Assembly (NCBI GenBank): GCA_961205875.1
Contig: OY540810.1
Location: 7,874,001-7,938,000 of the forward strand
Reading direction: 5' to 3'
DNA: 64,000 nt
From: Sialis fuliginosa
Taxonomy: Eukaryota > Arthropoda > Insecta > Megaloptera > Sialidae
Shown: positions 28,062 to 41,281 of the stretch, one piece after another
Layout: the number at the start of each line of letters is the position of its first letter
Numbering within the stretch: the first letter of the stretch is position 1
The notes under the pieces: model-generated
Databases searched by the model: none
Told to the model about the DNA's origin: nothing
What the model saw: the letters and a program-made list of their open reading frames with translations, nothing else
Translations under genes and position numbers: made by a program

Positions 28062-29733
28062 TACTGTTAATTTATAAATTTGTAGGCGCTGTCTGTACAC
28101 TTAAAATATTTTCGATTTTTTGAGTCCATATGGCAGAGGTACCAGATGATTATAAATTATACCATATGACACAAATAAGAAAAAAAATCTGCCCCTCCCC
28201 CCCTTAAAAAAATCTGGTTATGACACTGCTATACGGCGTATGATCCATTTTGTTAGTTTGGTGGACGCATATTTAGACTTCCAAAAATTGGTATATAAAA
28301 TATGCCAATATATATTTGCCATTGTATCCAATTAGATACTATATTTAATTAATAGTTTGTCCGTATAAAGGCTACGCCTATGTTTGCATACGAGTTAAAC
28401 ACAAACTCGCGTGTTTAAAAAATGTGCAAATTATAAAAACAATCATACTATTAAATTTACATATACGGTCGGATTCTTTTTATAGTACCCATTATACAAG
28501 CGTACACTCAGACTTCATTGTTATTAAGTAATATGAGAATTTAAATGTGAATCGAAACATAAAAAAATAAATTTAAAATCATTTTCTTTTGTAGGCTTTC
28601 GTGACTATTTTCCATAAATTAACTAACTTTTCGGGGTAGCTGTTGTCCACGTTGTTGTGGTATTTCTTACTAGACGTTTCGATTATCATTTCGGAGTCTT
28701 CTTCAGAAGTGTTTCTGAAACATTTTACCTGACGAAAGGAGTATTTTGGACAACGAATTTGGGCTCAGTATGCTAAACTAAAAGCCTTTAGAATCACCTA
28801 TTCAGATTTTTAGGTCAAAAATGATATTGGCGATTATCACTTTATATATGTTATTCTAGTTATAACTTTGATTTTCAAATATTATAAAATTTTATTAGTT
28901 TATTTACTTAAAAACATGAAAATTGCTGATTTTTTTTATTAATAAAATTCGATAATCAGTCCGATTTTTTTTTCGTTTATTTAAACTTATATTGTACATA
29001 AAAATATTTTCTTTGTTTTACTTTTATTTTTATCTAATTTTTTTGGCCACTGCAAAATGATGCCTAAAAAGCGTCGACAGTGAAAGAAAAAAAACAAAAA
29101 GTTTATTAATCAGTATGAAAAACTGTAGAGGCGTATGGAGGATTTTTTTCCGATTAAAATTAACAAAATGGTGGCTATTTCAAAATTAAGTGTCACACTT
29201 GCATGGTTCCTTAAATCTACTTTATTTTATGATGTATCTTTTGGTATAATTAATAAGTTATTATAATTTAAGTAAATTCGTTTTTTTTTTAATAAAAAAT
29301 AAAAAATTAAGGTACAAAAAACTAATAATAAATTAAAAATTGGAAAATACATTTTTCCTAAAACGTAGGTTTTATTTATGACACAAAAGTTCGAAAAAAC
29401 ATTTCTTAGTGGCCCAACGTCGAGAGAAAAAACGTAGTAAAATGTAATCTATAAACATTTCCATTGTAGTTAGGTAAGTACTTATAAATGTTTTGCTCGT
29501 TCATTTTAATATAAAAAATCAGTTTCGAAAATGCAAGTTTTAAATTTGATTATAAACATAGCCGAATTCTAAATAATTTATTATTTCATGTTATAAGTAA
29601 GCATAGTTGTTTGTAAGCTGTTCTTAAGGGTTTGACTTTTTTAATTTCAAACATTTTGTGAATTGATTAGTCACATTGAGTCTTAATATGCATAGTAATG
29701 TATACATGTGTAGATTTCTTCAAAATATTAAAA
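28062..29733. other. Gene-free AT-rich stretch
   Basis: A fragment at about 28130-28235 contains CTGCCCCTCCCCCCCTTAAA and TTATGACACTGCTAT and resembles the end of a hAT-type element without a partner. Near 28620-28720 a run with TTCGGGGTAGCTGTTGTCCA is GC-richer but shows no open frame. Otherwise nothing is recognised. Confidence 0.35.
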
Positions 29734-30562
29734 ACTAGCTGGGCCCACGCGGCTTCGCTCGCGTAGACTACGGAATTATTGTTTAGGATTTTTGAAAAAT
29801 ATAGTTTAATTAATTAAGTACAAACACGATTAGTTATTATTGTAATAATAATTTATCAATACCTAAATTACCTAACAAAAACGAATCAGAAAAAAAAGTA
29901 CAAATAATTTGTGTTCTGTTTAAATTTAAATGTTAATTATTGAAAACAAAATTAACTCAAACGTCAGCCGAGGGACTCCGAATATCTACCGAACGTAAGC
30001 GAATCCAGTCTGATGTACATCGCTTCGATGCGGCACGACACCATACATTTAAAATGTTACCTTTATAAATATATTTTAAGATATTTTCTAAACTATACGA
30101 CCAAATTGGATGCTGTAAATGGCAAACTATATCTACATTAAGTACTTATGACGATGAAATCATTTATTTCGATAAGGATTAATGTTTTGCAGGTCATAAG
30201 TCCATGTAAACAAAACCCAAATATTTTATGTTTTTTTTGTAACATAAAAGCAGTCATTGTGGTTTAAATATAAAAGTTAGACATATCGTGTCGCTGACTT
30301 AATTGTAGAACTTTTGATTCTACACAATTCTTTAATACATTATTTTGTTCTATATTGAACGGTTTAGGCAGCGTATTACAAAACAGCGCGCCGACGGCAA
30401 AATTTTTTCCGACTTGATTTACTATTATCGTCACTGCTTTGTTGTTATGTTACCTAACGTAATAAAATATAGCCTATAACCTGGCCAGAGAACGTACCTA
30501 TGAATTAAAAAAAAAAACTCGTAAATCGGATAAGTGGTTCTCGAGTGATAAGGTAACTAACG

Positions 30563-30600
<38 letters not shown>

Positions 30601-30629
30601 GAGACGTTGAGCTTTATATATATTAAGGA
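29734..30629 (+). repeat. Dispersed retroposon-like repeat with ACAG microsatellite tail
   Basis: It begins ACTAGCTGGGCCCACGCGGC and TTCGCTCGCGTAGACTACGG and ends with an (ACAG)n run at about 30563-30602 followed by GAGCTTTATATATATTAAGG. A truncated relative starts near 47791, and the complement of a similar start occurs near 34140-34205. A fixed 5' motif with a simple-sequence tail suggests a SINE- or LINE-derived or Helitron-like repeat. No reverse-transcriptase reading frame is visible. The class is uncertain. Confidence 0.6.
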
Positions 30630-33600
30630 TGGCACAATATCTCGTTAAATTTAATTTTTCAATAATCATTTTTATTATTTAGATTGAACGTTTTGTCAAT
30701 TTGTTTGATAATTTCATCTAATAATTTAGTATGTAGGATGTATGTAGTTGTTACAGCTAATGTTGTTAGTAATTTATTACTGTTTTTTTTTCTATCTCCT
30801 CGTTCGTCTGTATTTATTAAACAACATAATGATTTCTTTGTATGTTAATTTTTTAATGACACCTATGTACTATGTACGCCTATAGGAAACATATTTAAAT
30901 GTACATTGTGGCGTCTAGGTTCTGAAGGTGGCGCCTATTTTTAATATCTCAAGATTTGTATGCATCCATTTTAAGATAAGATTGTTTTCTTCTCATTTGT
31001 TTCTTTTAAATGAATCGAAATGTATCTACAATCTACATATTATACCTACGTGAAGACAGAGGTGTAGTTATGCTTTTAGCATCATTGGCTTTGTATTTGA
31101 CACCCCTTGTTCAGTAACCATTCATGGTTCTGAAGGGGGGGGGGGGGGGGATAGTAAGAAATAATAAAAATGTATATAGTGGAACGAAAATCGAGCTTCC
31201 CCTTCTTTTCAAGCCCAAAAACCTCGTATTACTCGAAGTATAAACACTCTATAACTCGAATTAATTACGGTTTTCCTCTATCTCGAAGTTATCGTTTTGT
31301 GATCTTTACAACTCGACAACGCATAACATAGATGTTAAATCTCATAAGTTGAATATTGAACATGTGCCTGTAAAAACCTACATAAGTTGAAACCTTTTTA
31401 ACTCGAATTTTTTAGCACTTTCCTTGAACTTCGATTTATAGATAATTATCATTAAAAATAGTTTGAGAAACACTGTATTAGATAATATTCCTTTATGAAT
31501 ATCGCCAATTTTTTAGAAATAAATATTTGGTATATATATAGGAAGATGAATTCCCGATGATATCTGAAGGTATCATTAACTATATATGCTATGAGTACTA
31601 ATAAAAGGCTTTGTATAATGTATTGTATATTGTATTGTATATTGTAAAAATAAAAGCATGTAGGCACAGTTGATTTGTATTTTCCGGAAGTGGTATTGTG
31701 TACATCAATATAAACGAGTGAAATAAAATACAAGAGGTAAAACAATATGACAGGACGGATGCTATACCATGGCAGACAATTTATGTTTTCAAATAGCCTG
31801 TACTAAAGATAGCAACGCATATACATAGGTACTCGTACATAAAATGCATCGAATCTATCGGTATTCATTTTAAAACGGGACGAGTGAGCGCGGGTAGCGG
31901 AACATAGCCGAGCTATTTTCGTCTGAACAAAACAATTCCCTTCCTTCCGGTCCTCAGAACTCTAAATGCAACTGTAATATATTCACAGTTACATTTTGTT
32001 AGGTTAATATATAGGTTGGCTATTCATAGATGTGCCTGTTATGTAATTAATTAATTAATTATGGTTAGAACTTCTTAGATATAATATTGTAACGGAGGAT
32101 TTATTTTCATATCTATTACATAACCCATAGGCTGACAGAGCTCTAGCCTAGGGGCCCAGCACGGCAAAATAGGTCATTTAATGGTATGTATGTACGAAAT
32201 TAAATTTTTAATTGATAGATCGAAAAAAGTTTATTAAATCTTATCTACGAATTATTTTGTTTCTTGTTAAAATACTCTTGATATGATCTATTGGCAGCAA
32301 ATAAAATTGTTCTCAACATTTTGCTGATAACGGCTTTAAAAAATATTTAAAAAAAACATTTTTCACCCACAAGTACTGAAAATTTTAGTCAATTTAGTCA
32401 TTTTTATTTGATTTATTATATAAAATTCAAATTTTGTATAAGGTATTTCACGTAAAACAATTGATTACGAAAAAATTAGTACGTGAAAAAGGAATTTTGC
32501 ACTTCACTTGTCGCAACCTCTAAATAATTTTACATATAAATAATATATATTTAATTTGTTATTAAATTTTAAATACTGTAAAACATTTATCCATCAACAC
32601 TTCCGTATTTAATTACAGTTAAACCCATTTGTAAATCATCGCAATGGATATCTTTAAATTGTTTAGAAGTGAAACAAACAGTAAATTTTTAACACCTAGA
32701 TATATGAATAAAAAAATACCTACAGAGATATATAATTACAAAAGTATTCTGCTTTTATATTACACTTTTTAAATTACTTTTCTATCGTGTTGAATTTTAG
32801 ATAGGTAGGTTACTTCATTATATCTATTTATGAAAATTGTTAGACAAAGTTAATTAGTGCGACTGAATTTTTGGCAATGTGCGTGAGTTCTGTAACAAGT
32901 TACTGATGGCGATTATCTAGGACTGAAACGTGGGCGTTGTAGCTCAGGTGGGTGTGGGAACGGGCACAGTCCAGCCAGTGTGTGTCTATTAGGTGCATTC
33001 ACTCCGCTTGTTTGCTGCGACCTTCAGGTGTGTGTTTGTGGCGATTCTCATATTATGTATGAACATATAGAAAATATTCTATCGTCCACAATTATATGCC
33101 CACCATAATATAATAATATCGATAAAGTATAGCTTTTGTGAAGATATTAAGTCTTAAAGCTGTTGAAAAGTTCTATTCACATACCTAGAAAAAGTTATAT
33201 GGATTATATAAAAAGTTATGGATTTATAAAAATTATAATTATTAAGAATTATATTTTTGTACAGGACTTATGATCACTTCATTATGGTTTCAGTACTTTA
33301 ATGATAAGAATTATAATAAAACTTTTTGAAATATTTGCAAATCGAGGTGAAAACAATATTTTCTATTAATTGACATGTTGTTACCAATAATAATAATAAA
33401 TAGTATATTATGTAAGCGTGAAATTTCGCCTCAAGTGTAAAGCAAATGAACAAAACGTATAGGCAGTCAGAAATGTTATACATACTATTCATGTACCACA
33501 TACTATTTTCTATTATATCTTCTACACAAAGTTCAAGTTTATGCTGTATTTTATGGGAAAAATAGCATGTTGCTAGTCAATAAAAAAAAATGTTAAGTGT

Positions 33601-33919
33601 ATTTATATTTGGTCGAGTTTATAACATAATTCAAAATGAAAAAAATTTAATGCAATAACTTTCTTTAAAACTATAACCAAAAACAACAAAAACAGAAAAA
33701 CTAGGGCAAAAAGTTAAATCCGACGCTGCGAATAGTTATATTTTAATTAACATTTCTAAATTTAGAAATTGGTTTCAATATGTAAATTATTATTTATATA
33801 TAGAAATATTAGCATTGAAAGGGGCCATTAATTAGATAGTTTGCAAATTTTAATAATGCAAGTAGGGATTGCGTTCGCAATATGATAAAATTGATTTTAT
33901 TTTGATATTTTTATCTACA
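30630..33919. other. Gene-free region with simple repeats and old element fragments
   Basis: It contains a 16-base G-run (31135-31150). At about 31170-31440 the sequence is rich in CTCGAA/CTCGAC words (TATAGTGGAACGAAAATCGA at the left, TTGAACTTCGATTTATAGAT at the right), the look of a decayed pogo-type element. A GC-richer patch at about 32920-33050 includes GTGGGTGTGGGAACGGGCAC. The patch could be regulatory or a non-coding exon, but nothing in it proves this. Confidence 0.35.
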
Positions 33920-33989
33920 TAGGAGCATACATAAAGTTATAATGGTGAATTCGGAAAAAATAGTTTTCAATGAAAATAAAAATCTCGAC

Positions 33990-34205
33990 ACTCAATCTCT
34001 ATTGGTGGGGATTTTTTGGGGGCAATTTTTAAGAATCCGTGATATTCACGATTTTGATAATGAAAAAAGGCAATAAAATAATTTAATACTTCATCCCCTG
34101 TCACACATAAAGGGTTGTAATTGATTTCATTCAATCTAGCGTGAAAAATTCCACGTGGGTGGAGGTTTCGAAATCTACGTGAGCGAAGCCGCGGGTATCA
34201 GGTAG
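33990..34205 (-). repeat. 160-bp-unit repeat joined to a GCGGCTTCGCTC repeat start
   Basis: Plus-strand words CACATAAAGGGTTGTAATTG and TTCATTCAATCTAGCG match the recurrent unit found in the 34.2-34.9 kb palindrome and at 53.6-53.9 kb. They are followed by ACGTGAGCGAAGCCGCGGGT, the complement of the 5' end of the dispersed repeat at 29734. This links the two repeat types into one element read on the minus strand. Confidence 0.55.
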
Positions 34206-34244
34206 TATATATATGTATTATATTATTATAGATATTTTTTTGAT

Positions 34245-34948
34245 ATCCCGGGAAAAAATTTCAGATCTGAAGTGATCTCGGTTGATCTTCATTTTGGAAC
34301 AAATCAGATCTTTGTAGATAAATAAACTTTTGTCTACCTTAAATAACAAATTAATACACATATACTGTATAGAAACCTTGTTTATAATTTAATCAATTAA
34401 AAAAAATTGTACAGAATCGTATTGAATGATATTTGAGGCCCGTGTATTAAATTAATAAATAAATTCACAACACACCCCCTGTCACAGATGAAGGGTTGTA
34501 ATTGGTCTCATTCGATCCAGCGCGAAAAATACTTCGGGATACTAGGGGTGTGGGGGGCAAAACAACCCTCTATCTAGCACAGGAGTCGAGATATTTACGA
34601 TTTTCTATAATGAATACCATAAGTAGCGAAACAGAGAAAAATTCACCTATTATCCCGAAGTATTTTTCCCGCTGGATCGAATGAGACCAATTACAACCCT
34701 TCATCTGTGACAGGGGGTGTGTTGTGAATTTATTTATTAATTTAATACACGGGCCTCAAATATCATTCAATACGTTTCTGTACAATTTTTTTTTAGTTGA
34801 TTAAATTATAAACAAGGTTTCTATATAGGTAGTATATGTGTATTTGTTATTTAAGGTAGACAAAAGTTTATTTATTTACAAAGATCTGATTTGTTCCAAA
34901 ATGAAGATCAACCGAGATCACTTCAGATCTGAAATTTTTTCCCGGGAT
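34245..34948. repeat. 704-bp near-perfect palindrome (long inverted repeat)
   Basis: The left arm (34245 to about 34545), starting ATCCCGGGAAAAAATTTCAG, is mirrored by the right arm (about 34647-34948) with only scattered differences. Examples are one 5-bp insertion around 34826 and single changes in the poly-A tracts. The spacer is about 100 bp. The inner arms contain CCCCTGTCACAGATGAAGGG and TGTAATTGGTCTCATTCGAT, the start of a ~160-bp unit that also occurs at 33.99, 53.63 and 53.79 kb. The 60-codon open frame across the centre (34502-34684) is a by-product of the symmetry. A transcript through it would fold into a ~300-bp double-stranded stem. Confidence 0.88.
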
Positions 34949-36490
34949 TATAGGTTTTTAGTAAAAATAATATCTTTGAAATTTTACACGGGTATCTTGA
35001 AGTGGCTTCTGGGCAGAAGTCGTGTCATTATGGTCTTTTTTGGGCTCTTCATGTAGTTACTTCGATTTATGTAACATTATACGTATTGTGTATGTATAGA
35101 AATCAATAAAACTACGAATGACTAAGTAATTGTAATTTTTTAAAAATATTGTCTAAAATATCTTGCCCGATGGCAATAAATTTAATTTGTCTCTTGAATA
35201 TATTTCATGACATTTTTGTACGTACTGTCGTGACATTTAGTGTGTTTAAACGTATAACGTGTTTATTATGAGTCACAACATAATATTACTGCCGGGTTGG
35301 TTAAGTAAACTTAACTCAAGACAAGTATATATGTCATGGACTGGTAGTTAGTGTGACTTAAACGTTGTGGGAATTGTAATTTGGTTAAGATTCTAAGCCA
35401 CGTCTCATGTTTATTGTTCGAGAAAATTTTATAGATGTAAGGTTGTTGACAAGTAGTTTCAGGATTTTAATAAATGGATAATAATTTATTTTTTTATGAA
35501 AAACTAACTTCTACATATTTTATAATAGGTTGGCGTCATTGTATTACTTTGTAATATACAATTCTGTTAAGTAAACTCTGGAATCATAGAATAGGAAAGT
35601 TCATAGATCCATAACTAGCCACCTAGTTCATTGTACGAAACTGTTACTAAAACTTGATGGCGAACATTTTTCTCAAAATTTATCAGTTGAAAATTTATAA
35701 TATACATACATATATGTTTAAAATTACAATTGAATTTACTCTGTAACAGAAATGATGGTTCCCAATAGACGTTTATTTTATAATTTTTAACAATCGATAT
35801 TAATTTTAAGTCGCTGACTTTACGGAGCAGATTTTTGCGGAGCACACTGGTAACAATTTTATGTAGTGCGTCGTTGTGATTCCTAAGGGAACATCGCTTA
35901 TCATATTAGAGAATTGATGAGATTTTATTAGAGTGTAAATAAAAATAAATAAATAAACCAAGAACAGTACCTAAATAGATGTTATCTTTTTACCAAAACA
36001 TTTACCTCCGAAGTCGTTCAGCAATAAAAATAGTGAATTCAATGTTGCGTTACGGAAAACGTGACGGTTGTTGGAATTGTGGTCATTTACGTTATTGTGT
36101 ACTTTCTAAATGAACGTAATTGATGCTGACTAAATAAATTCAACTGTTTCATGACACAATAGGGATGTCCACTATCCTTTATGTAAGTTATGACTTACGA
36201 CCCACTGCATATTAAGTAAATTAGATGAAAAAACGCGTTCATAAAGAACGAATTATTCATGAATTGCACATCTCTAATTCTTAGCATACTTTACTTAGGT
36301 TTTTTAAATCGTTCTGATTTTTTTTATTCGTAAAAAGGTTTTCCACTAAAGCAACAGATAATAAAAAGCGTTACTCATGTAAGAATTTTTTCTAATTAAT
36401 TATTTTAAAACACGTTAATTAAAATCAGTTCAGGTTGTGTCAATTAAAATTTGTTTTAGTACTTTAAATTGCTACCATTATACCTACATA
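34949..36490. other. Gene-free AT-rich stretch
   Basis: No coding signal and no repeat that can be paired elsewhere in the window was found. Confidence 0.4.
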
Positions 36491-37006
36491 AGGTATTGAC
36501 ACCAGTCTTGGATATGACCCCAGTAATGGCTATTTTTAAATTAAATGTACCGAATAAGTAATATTTGATGATATTTGATCACTACCATTTCTGAATATTA
36601 ATCTGTATACATTTAACTGTCTTACAGCTTGATTTGATGACAATTGACCAATAGGTGTCAAAATGGTGGACATTTAAACTGATTTACATAGTTTCAATTT
36701 TGACGATTCTTTTTTTTATATCTTTTGTATCGTAGTACTTATCATTTTGTAATCATAATAGCAAGTTGTCCATCACTGCGTGCTCATTACTGGTTTTACT
36801 TTATCTATTACTGGAGAAAAAACATAAACAAAATGAAAGGCTATAATTTAAAAAACAAACTGTATTTGCGGACTTTGATAATTAAATTGATTAAACAAAA
36901 AGTTACTTGTTTTATTAGTAACATGAGAATTATAAAAAAAGAAACCCGTCAATCACAAAAACAGTAAACCTTGCTCTTATAGCGGCCATAACTGGTTCCA
37001 TTACCT
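36491..37006. mobile_element. AGGTACTGGCACCAG MITE family, copy 1
   Basis: The element runs AGGTATTGACACCAGTCTTG to the complement of AGGTAATGGAACCAGTTATG, with TA on each side. The body contains ATTACTGGAGAAAAAACATA and GTCAATCACAAAAACAGTAA. Three further copies (38465, 48917 and 55957) align along the whole length in the same orientation. Confidence 0.85.
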
Positions 37007-38464
37007 TATATTAACAAACAAAAACCCTACGTTAGGGAGGTATTTTATATTTATGAATCCTTACAAAGGAAGAGAGAGGTTTAACATTTTGAAAATCATA
37101 ATTACATAATTAATGGACGCTCCCTTATACAAACCATAGTTTATTTGGGTTTTTCAATCATTATCGTTTATAATATTCATTATAATATGAAATATGATTA
37201 CGAAAATAAAAACAAATTTAAATTGTATGTGTAAAGTCAACAACATGAGTGGGTAAAATTCATGTCTGTCTGTATTTTCCGATATACACACAATTGTTTC
37301 AAATGAGTCAGTATACAATAATTGTTGTTGGCAATTGTTAATATTAGATGTCACCACCCACAACAACCACCTGATTCATCACCATCATCACACGGCCTAT
37401 TGTTTCACTTTGTAGCCGTGATTCGTATACATACACATTGCATCATCACCTTTAACCGGCTTAGCTCTGTGAACTAACGTCTTCCCCACTTCCTCACCGG
37501 GTTTCGACAACGCGGACTTTTCTACTCCGGTTTGTTTGTGTGTAGGAAATTAAAAATAATCGCTTAAATCGTTTGTCTATCGTTGCTAGTGAATGTCTGT
37601 ACCACCAAACGGTTCGCATTTGTTTTTATTTCGAATGGAGAGATCTGTTAATGTAACACCGTAACATTTTTATGTTTTTCTATTGTTTTGTATGGTTGGG
37701 GCGTTTTGTTTTATTTGATGAGAACAAAAAATGCCACTTTCATTGTTGAATTTTTTCTCTTTTCTGTTTAGCATATTATTATTCACTTTTGAAAATCTAT
37801 ATATAATTAATTTATGTTCCATTTATTTATTTGCATCATTTATTATTTAGTCAGAAATATTTGTTTTAATAACTAATTAGAATCACCTACACAACTTTTC
37901 AAAAATATGTTTTTTTGATAAAGTGAATAGAACTAAAATTATAGATATTAACATTACCAACAATTTTAACTTGATCCTATTTCTCTAATTCGCACCGTTT
38001 CAAAAATAATTAGGAAAATTAAAAAATTGACACCAGTGAACATCCGTATCCGATTGAAAGATCGTTTTCAAAAATTGATTATACTATATTGCGTAAACGT
38101 CAGAAATTTATATAAGAAAAAGTAATAGCAAGCTTTCGAATCACAGATTCATCCTCAGGCTAAAAATATTATAAATAACAATGAAATACAATAATATAAT
38201 GTAAAAATATTAATGTTTTAAATTAAAAATTCACAAATACCTCATAGAAAAGAAAACAAAATCGAGACAGTGTTTCATAAATAGATATAAGAAGAAAGTT
38301 ATATATTTTCAGTATTTCGACCTAAAATAGGCATTTCGTAAAAGTTATTCGATTTATTGTATAAAATTCAATGTTTGTTATTTTATTTCATCAAGTGTTG
38401 ATATAAAATTATGTGAACCTGAGTACTTAAAACAATTTTATCGTTCATAAAACATAGCATTATA
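37007..38464. other. Gene-free stretch with a GC-richer patch and a repeat fragment
   Basis: A GC-richer patch (about 37380-37640) includes CACTTCCTCACCGGGTTTCG and GCGGACTTTTCTACTCCGG. It could be a promoter or an untranslated exon but has no supporting frame. At about 37890-38090 a fragment with AACATCCGTATCCGATTGAA matches a part of the sequence at 59580-59760. Confidence 0.35.
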
Positions 38465-38985
38465 AGGTACTGGCACCAGTCTTGGCAAAAACCCCAGAAA
38501 TGGCAAATTTTTAATTAAATATACTGAATTAGAAATATTTGGTGATATTTGATTACTACCATTTCTGAATATTAATCTATATACATTTAACTGTCTTACA
38601 GCGTGATTTCATGACAATCGGTCAATAAGTGTCAAAATGGTGGAAATTTAAACTAATTATTATGCTTACTACATTTTTTCAAAGACGATTCTTTCTTTTA
38701 TATCTTTTGTGTCGTAGTACTTATCATTTTGTAATCACTAGCAAGTGCCCATCACTGCGTGCTGGTTTTACTTTATCCATTACTGGAGAAAAAACACGAA
38801 CAAAATAAAAATTTAGAATTTAAAAAATAAATTATATTTGCTGACATTGGTAATTAAATTGATTAAATAAAGAGTTACTTGTTTGATTAATAACATGAGT
38901 TCATGAGAATTACAAAAAAGAAGCCCGTCAATCACAAAAACAGTAAACCTTGCTCTTATAACAGCCATAACTGGTGCCAGTACCT
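38465..38985. mobile_element. AGGTACTGGCACCAG MITE family, copy 2
   Basis: The 521-bp copy starts AGGTACTGGCACCAGTCTTG and ends with the complement of AGGTACTGGCACCAGTTATG, so its two ends are almost perfect inverted repeats for 20 bp. TA flanks both sides. It is only about 1.5 kb from copy 1 and in the same orientation. Confidence 0.87.
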
Positions 38986-39795
38986 TAGTTGTTAATGAAA
39001 CCTAGATATATAGACAATATTTTTTTTGCCAGACCCTGCCTTCTTGAGAAAATTACCACACTATCGCTTCAATAACTACAGTTCAACATCCGTCATTGTA
39101 CAGTAATCATAACTAAGAGGTTATGTTTGATTGGACACAGGAGTGTGGGTGTGGGGAGGGGAGGGGAGGCTAGCTTTACAGAGTTCACCTGTACAGTGTG
39201 TGCAATCAAATGTTACGGCGTTCCATTGTCTTATATAAATGTTAATAATTATCAAACCAGAGTCAACATAAATCAGGTACCCACGAGATTGTAGATAGTT
39301 GCAAAAACAACAACTAACTATCTATCCAGTGCTGGTTTCGTTGTAATTGATGAATGTGTGTAAAAGTTGTATACATATATATTGTATCTATGTATTTTGA
39401 TGTAACGTGTTTGAAAAACGAAAGCAGTTTTTTATTATTTGCAAGGTATATAAAATTTTTATATTATGTATACAGGTGTGCGCAATTAAAAAAACATACT
39501 AACATACAAATTTTAACTTAAATTCAGTTGCACTCAGGAATAACACGAAAAACCGCTTTTTCATCATCAAAATCATAAATTAGAGTTTTGATTTGTTATA
39601 ACCTGCCTGGATGTCCTTTTTATTAACACCCTATTTGTATTATGATTGTTGGACATAAGATCTCGTTAAACGAATATTTGCTTTACGCTGAATTCCCAAA
39701 GTATTTATATGCATTATTAAAATTTTAGATAAATTATTTTAATATTATGGAAACAATGATGTGTATTTAGTAGATTTTTATTTGCACATTTTATA
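38986..39795. other. Gene-free stretch
   Basis: A purine-rich patch near 39140-39175 (GTGGGGAGGGGAGGGGAGGC) stands out from the AT-rich background. No frame, paired repeat or known motif was found in the rest. Confidence 0.35.
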
Positions 39796-39894
39796 GAGAA
39801 GACTTTAGAAATTCACCATGGAAAAATTCACGATCGAATAACGAACACAAATTGTGAAATTTTAGTGTTGAAACCCAGATTCAATAATTCTGAC

Positions 39895-40449
39895 TAGAGC
39901 TGGGTGCGGGTCGTAAATTTTTCGGGTCACGTTGGGTCACATCTTTGACCCGACGTGACCGTAAGCGATTTTCAAATATTGAATCGTAAGCGTGCGTGAT
40001 CGTGAGTAAAAATAAAACAACCGTGTGTGAGTACATTTCGAAGGTAATTTTTTTATAAACTTTTTTTTTCTAAACGAATTTTTACACTAAAAAAATACGG
40101 TATAAAAAATAAATGTCATTTTAAGAAGAAGCACTTTCACATGATCAGTATTGTCAACTTTATCAGAACATCAAAAGTGCATTTTTTCTTTATTTTCTTA
40201 TTGTTTTGTTTACTATTACATGCACTAGAAATGCAGTTTAGAAGAAATAATACCTACAAATATAAAATATACACACATTAATTTCACGTAAAAAACATTA
40301 ATTTTCATCATTTCAAAATTTAATTTATAACAATTATATTAAATCGTGTCACAAGCGTTACTCATCGTGCGTGATCGAGAGTGAGTGAAAAAATAGGTTT
40401 TGTGAGCGGGCGTGATCGTGAGCAAAATTTACTCACGCGCCAAGTTCTA
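39895..40449. mobile_element. hAT-like MITE nested in the mariner remnant
   Basis: The left end TAGAGCTGGGTGCGGGTCGT resembles the complement of the right end (TAGAACTTGGCGCGTGAGTA). The 8-bp flanks ATTCTGAC (39887-39894) and ATTCTAAC (40450-40457) differ by one base. The insertion splits the transposase coding remnant between its ILT and the following arginine/histidine-rich motif. Inner sequence repeats GTGATCGTGAG-type words. Confidence 0.75.
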
Positions 40450-40542
40450 ATTCTAACCTAATGAGCATATCGTCGTCATTATGGCGTGAGAGATTATCCA
40501 AGTGAATCAACGATTAGACATTTGATTGGTCGTTTTGATTAA

Positions 40543-41281
40543 GGGCGGGGTAAGGTTAATTCGTACAAAAAAGGCATGTTTTTGTGAATTTTTTGTGACG
40601 ACACAGTTAAAATCTCTTTATTAAAACCAATGGTACATTAAAGAATGACATTCGAAGAATGTTGTATAAAATTTTCACGAAGAAATATTAAAAAATACGG
40701 CAATAGCAGCAATTATTCGGACGTCTCTCGGGAAAAAGTAGAATTACGGTGCCCCTCATAACTTGGTGCTGGATCATCCGAAATCAAAAAATCAAAGTTC
40801 ATTCGTTAGATAATAGTTTTCCCCAGGTAACGCCGGGAGGGTTTTTCGAAATTTAAATTTTTCGCTTTTTTGGAACACTTTAAAGCGAAAAACGCGATTT
40901 TTTGCGAAAAAATCGGCTAATTTGTTATTGTAAAATAAAAATTATTAACAAATTTGAAAAAAACTCTCCAGCGTTAGCTCGTAAATTATGTACAGAAATA
41001 GTGTTCAAAATTTCAAAAGGATCGGTGCAGTAGTTTTGACGTTATGAGGGGCACCGACTTTGAAAAAGTGAGTTGTGGGGAAAACGCTTTAAAGTTTTGT
41101 GTACTTGCGTTGAAACAATTGCGCGCTCGGGTAGGTATAAAAATCCGCCAGATATAAAAATACTCATAACTTCGTCAATTTTGCTCCAATCGACTTGAAA
41201 TTTAGACACAATATTCTTGAAATATTATGAATTCAGTTAAAAAAATTCAAAAAAAAAAATTTTTAAAACCTTACCCCGCCC
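40543..41281. mobile_element. piggyBac-like MITE nested in the mariner remnant
   Basis: TTAA at 40539-40542 and 41282-41285 brackets a 739-bp unit beginning GGGCGGGGTAAGG and ending with its perfect complement. It has no transposase frame. The interior includes a mirrored-looking AAAGCGAAAAACGCGATTTT tract. TTAA duplication and G-rich ends fit piggyBac-type elements. It interrupts the mariner coding remnant between GRFD-like and TGSVSN-like sequence, so it came after the mariner. Confidence 0.85.

Noticed and set aside
31135..31150. 16-base G-run as a functional G-quadruplex
   Set aside because: It is a single homopolymer in gene-free DNA with no repeated G-tract architecture; it is also a place where assemblies err.
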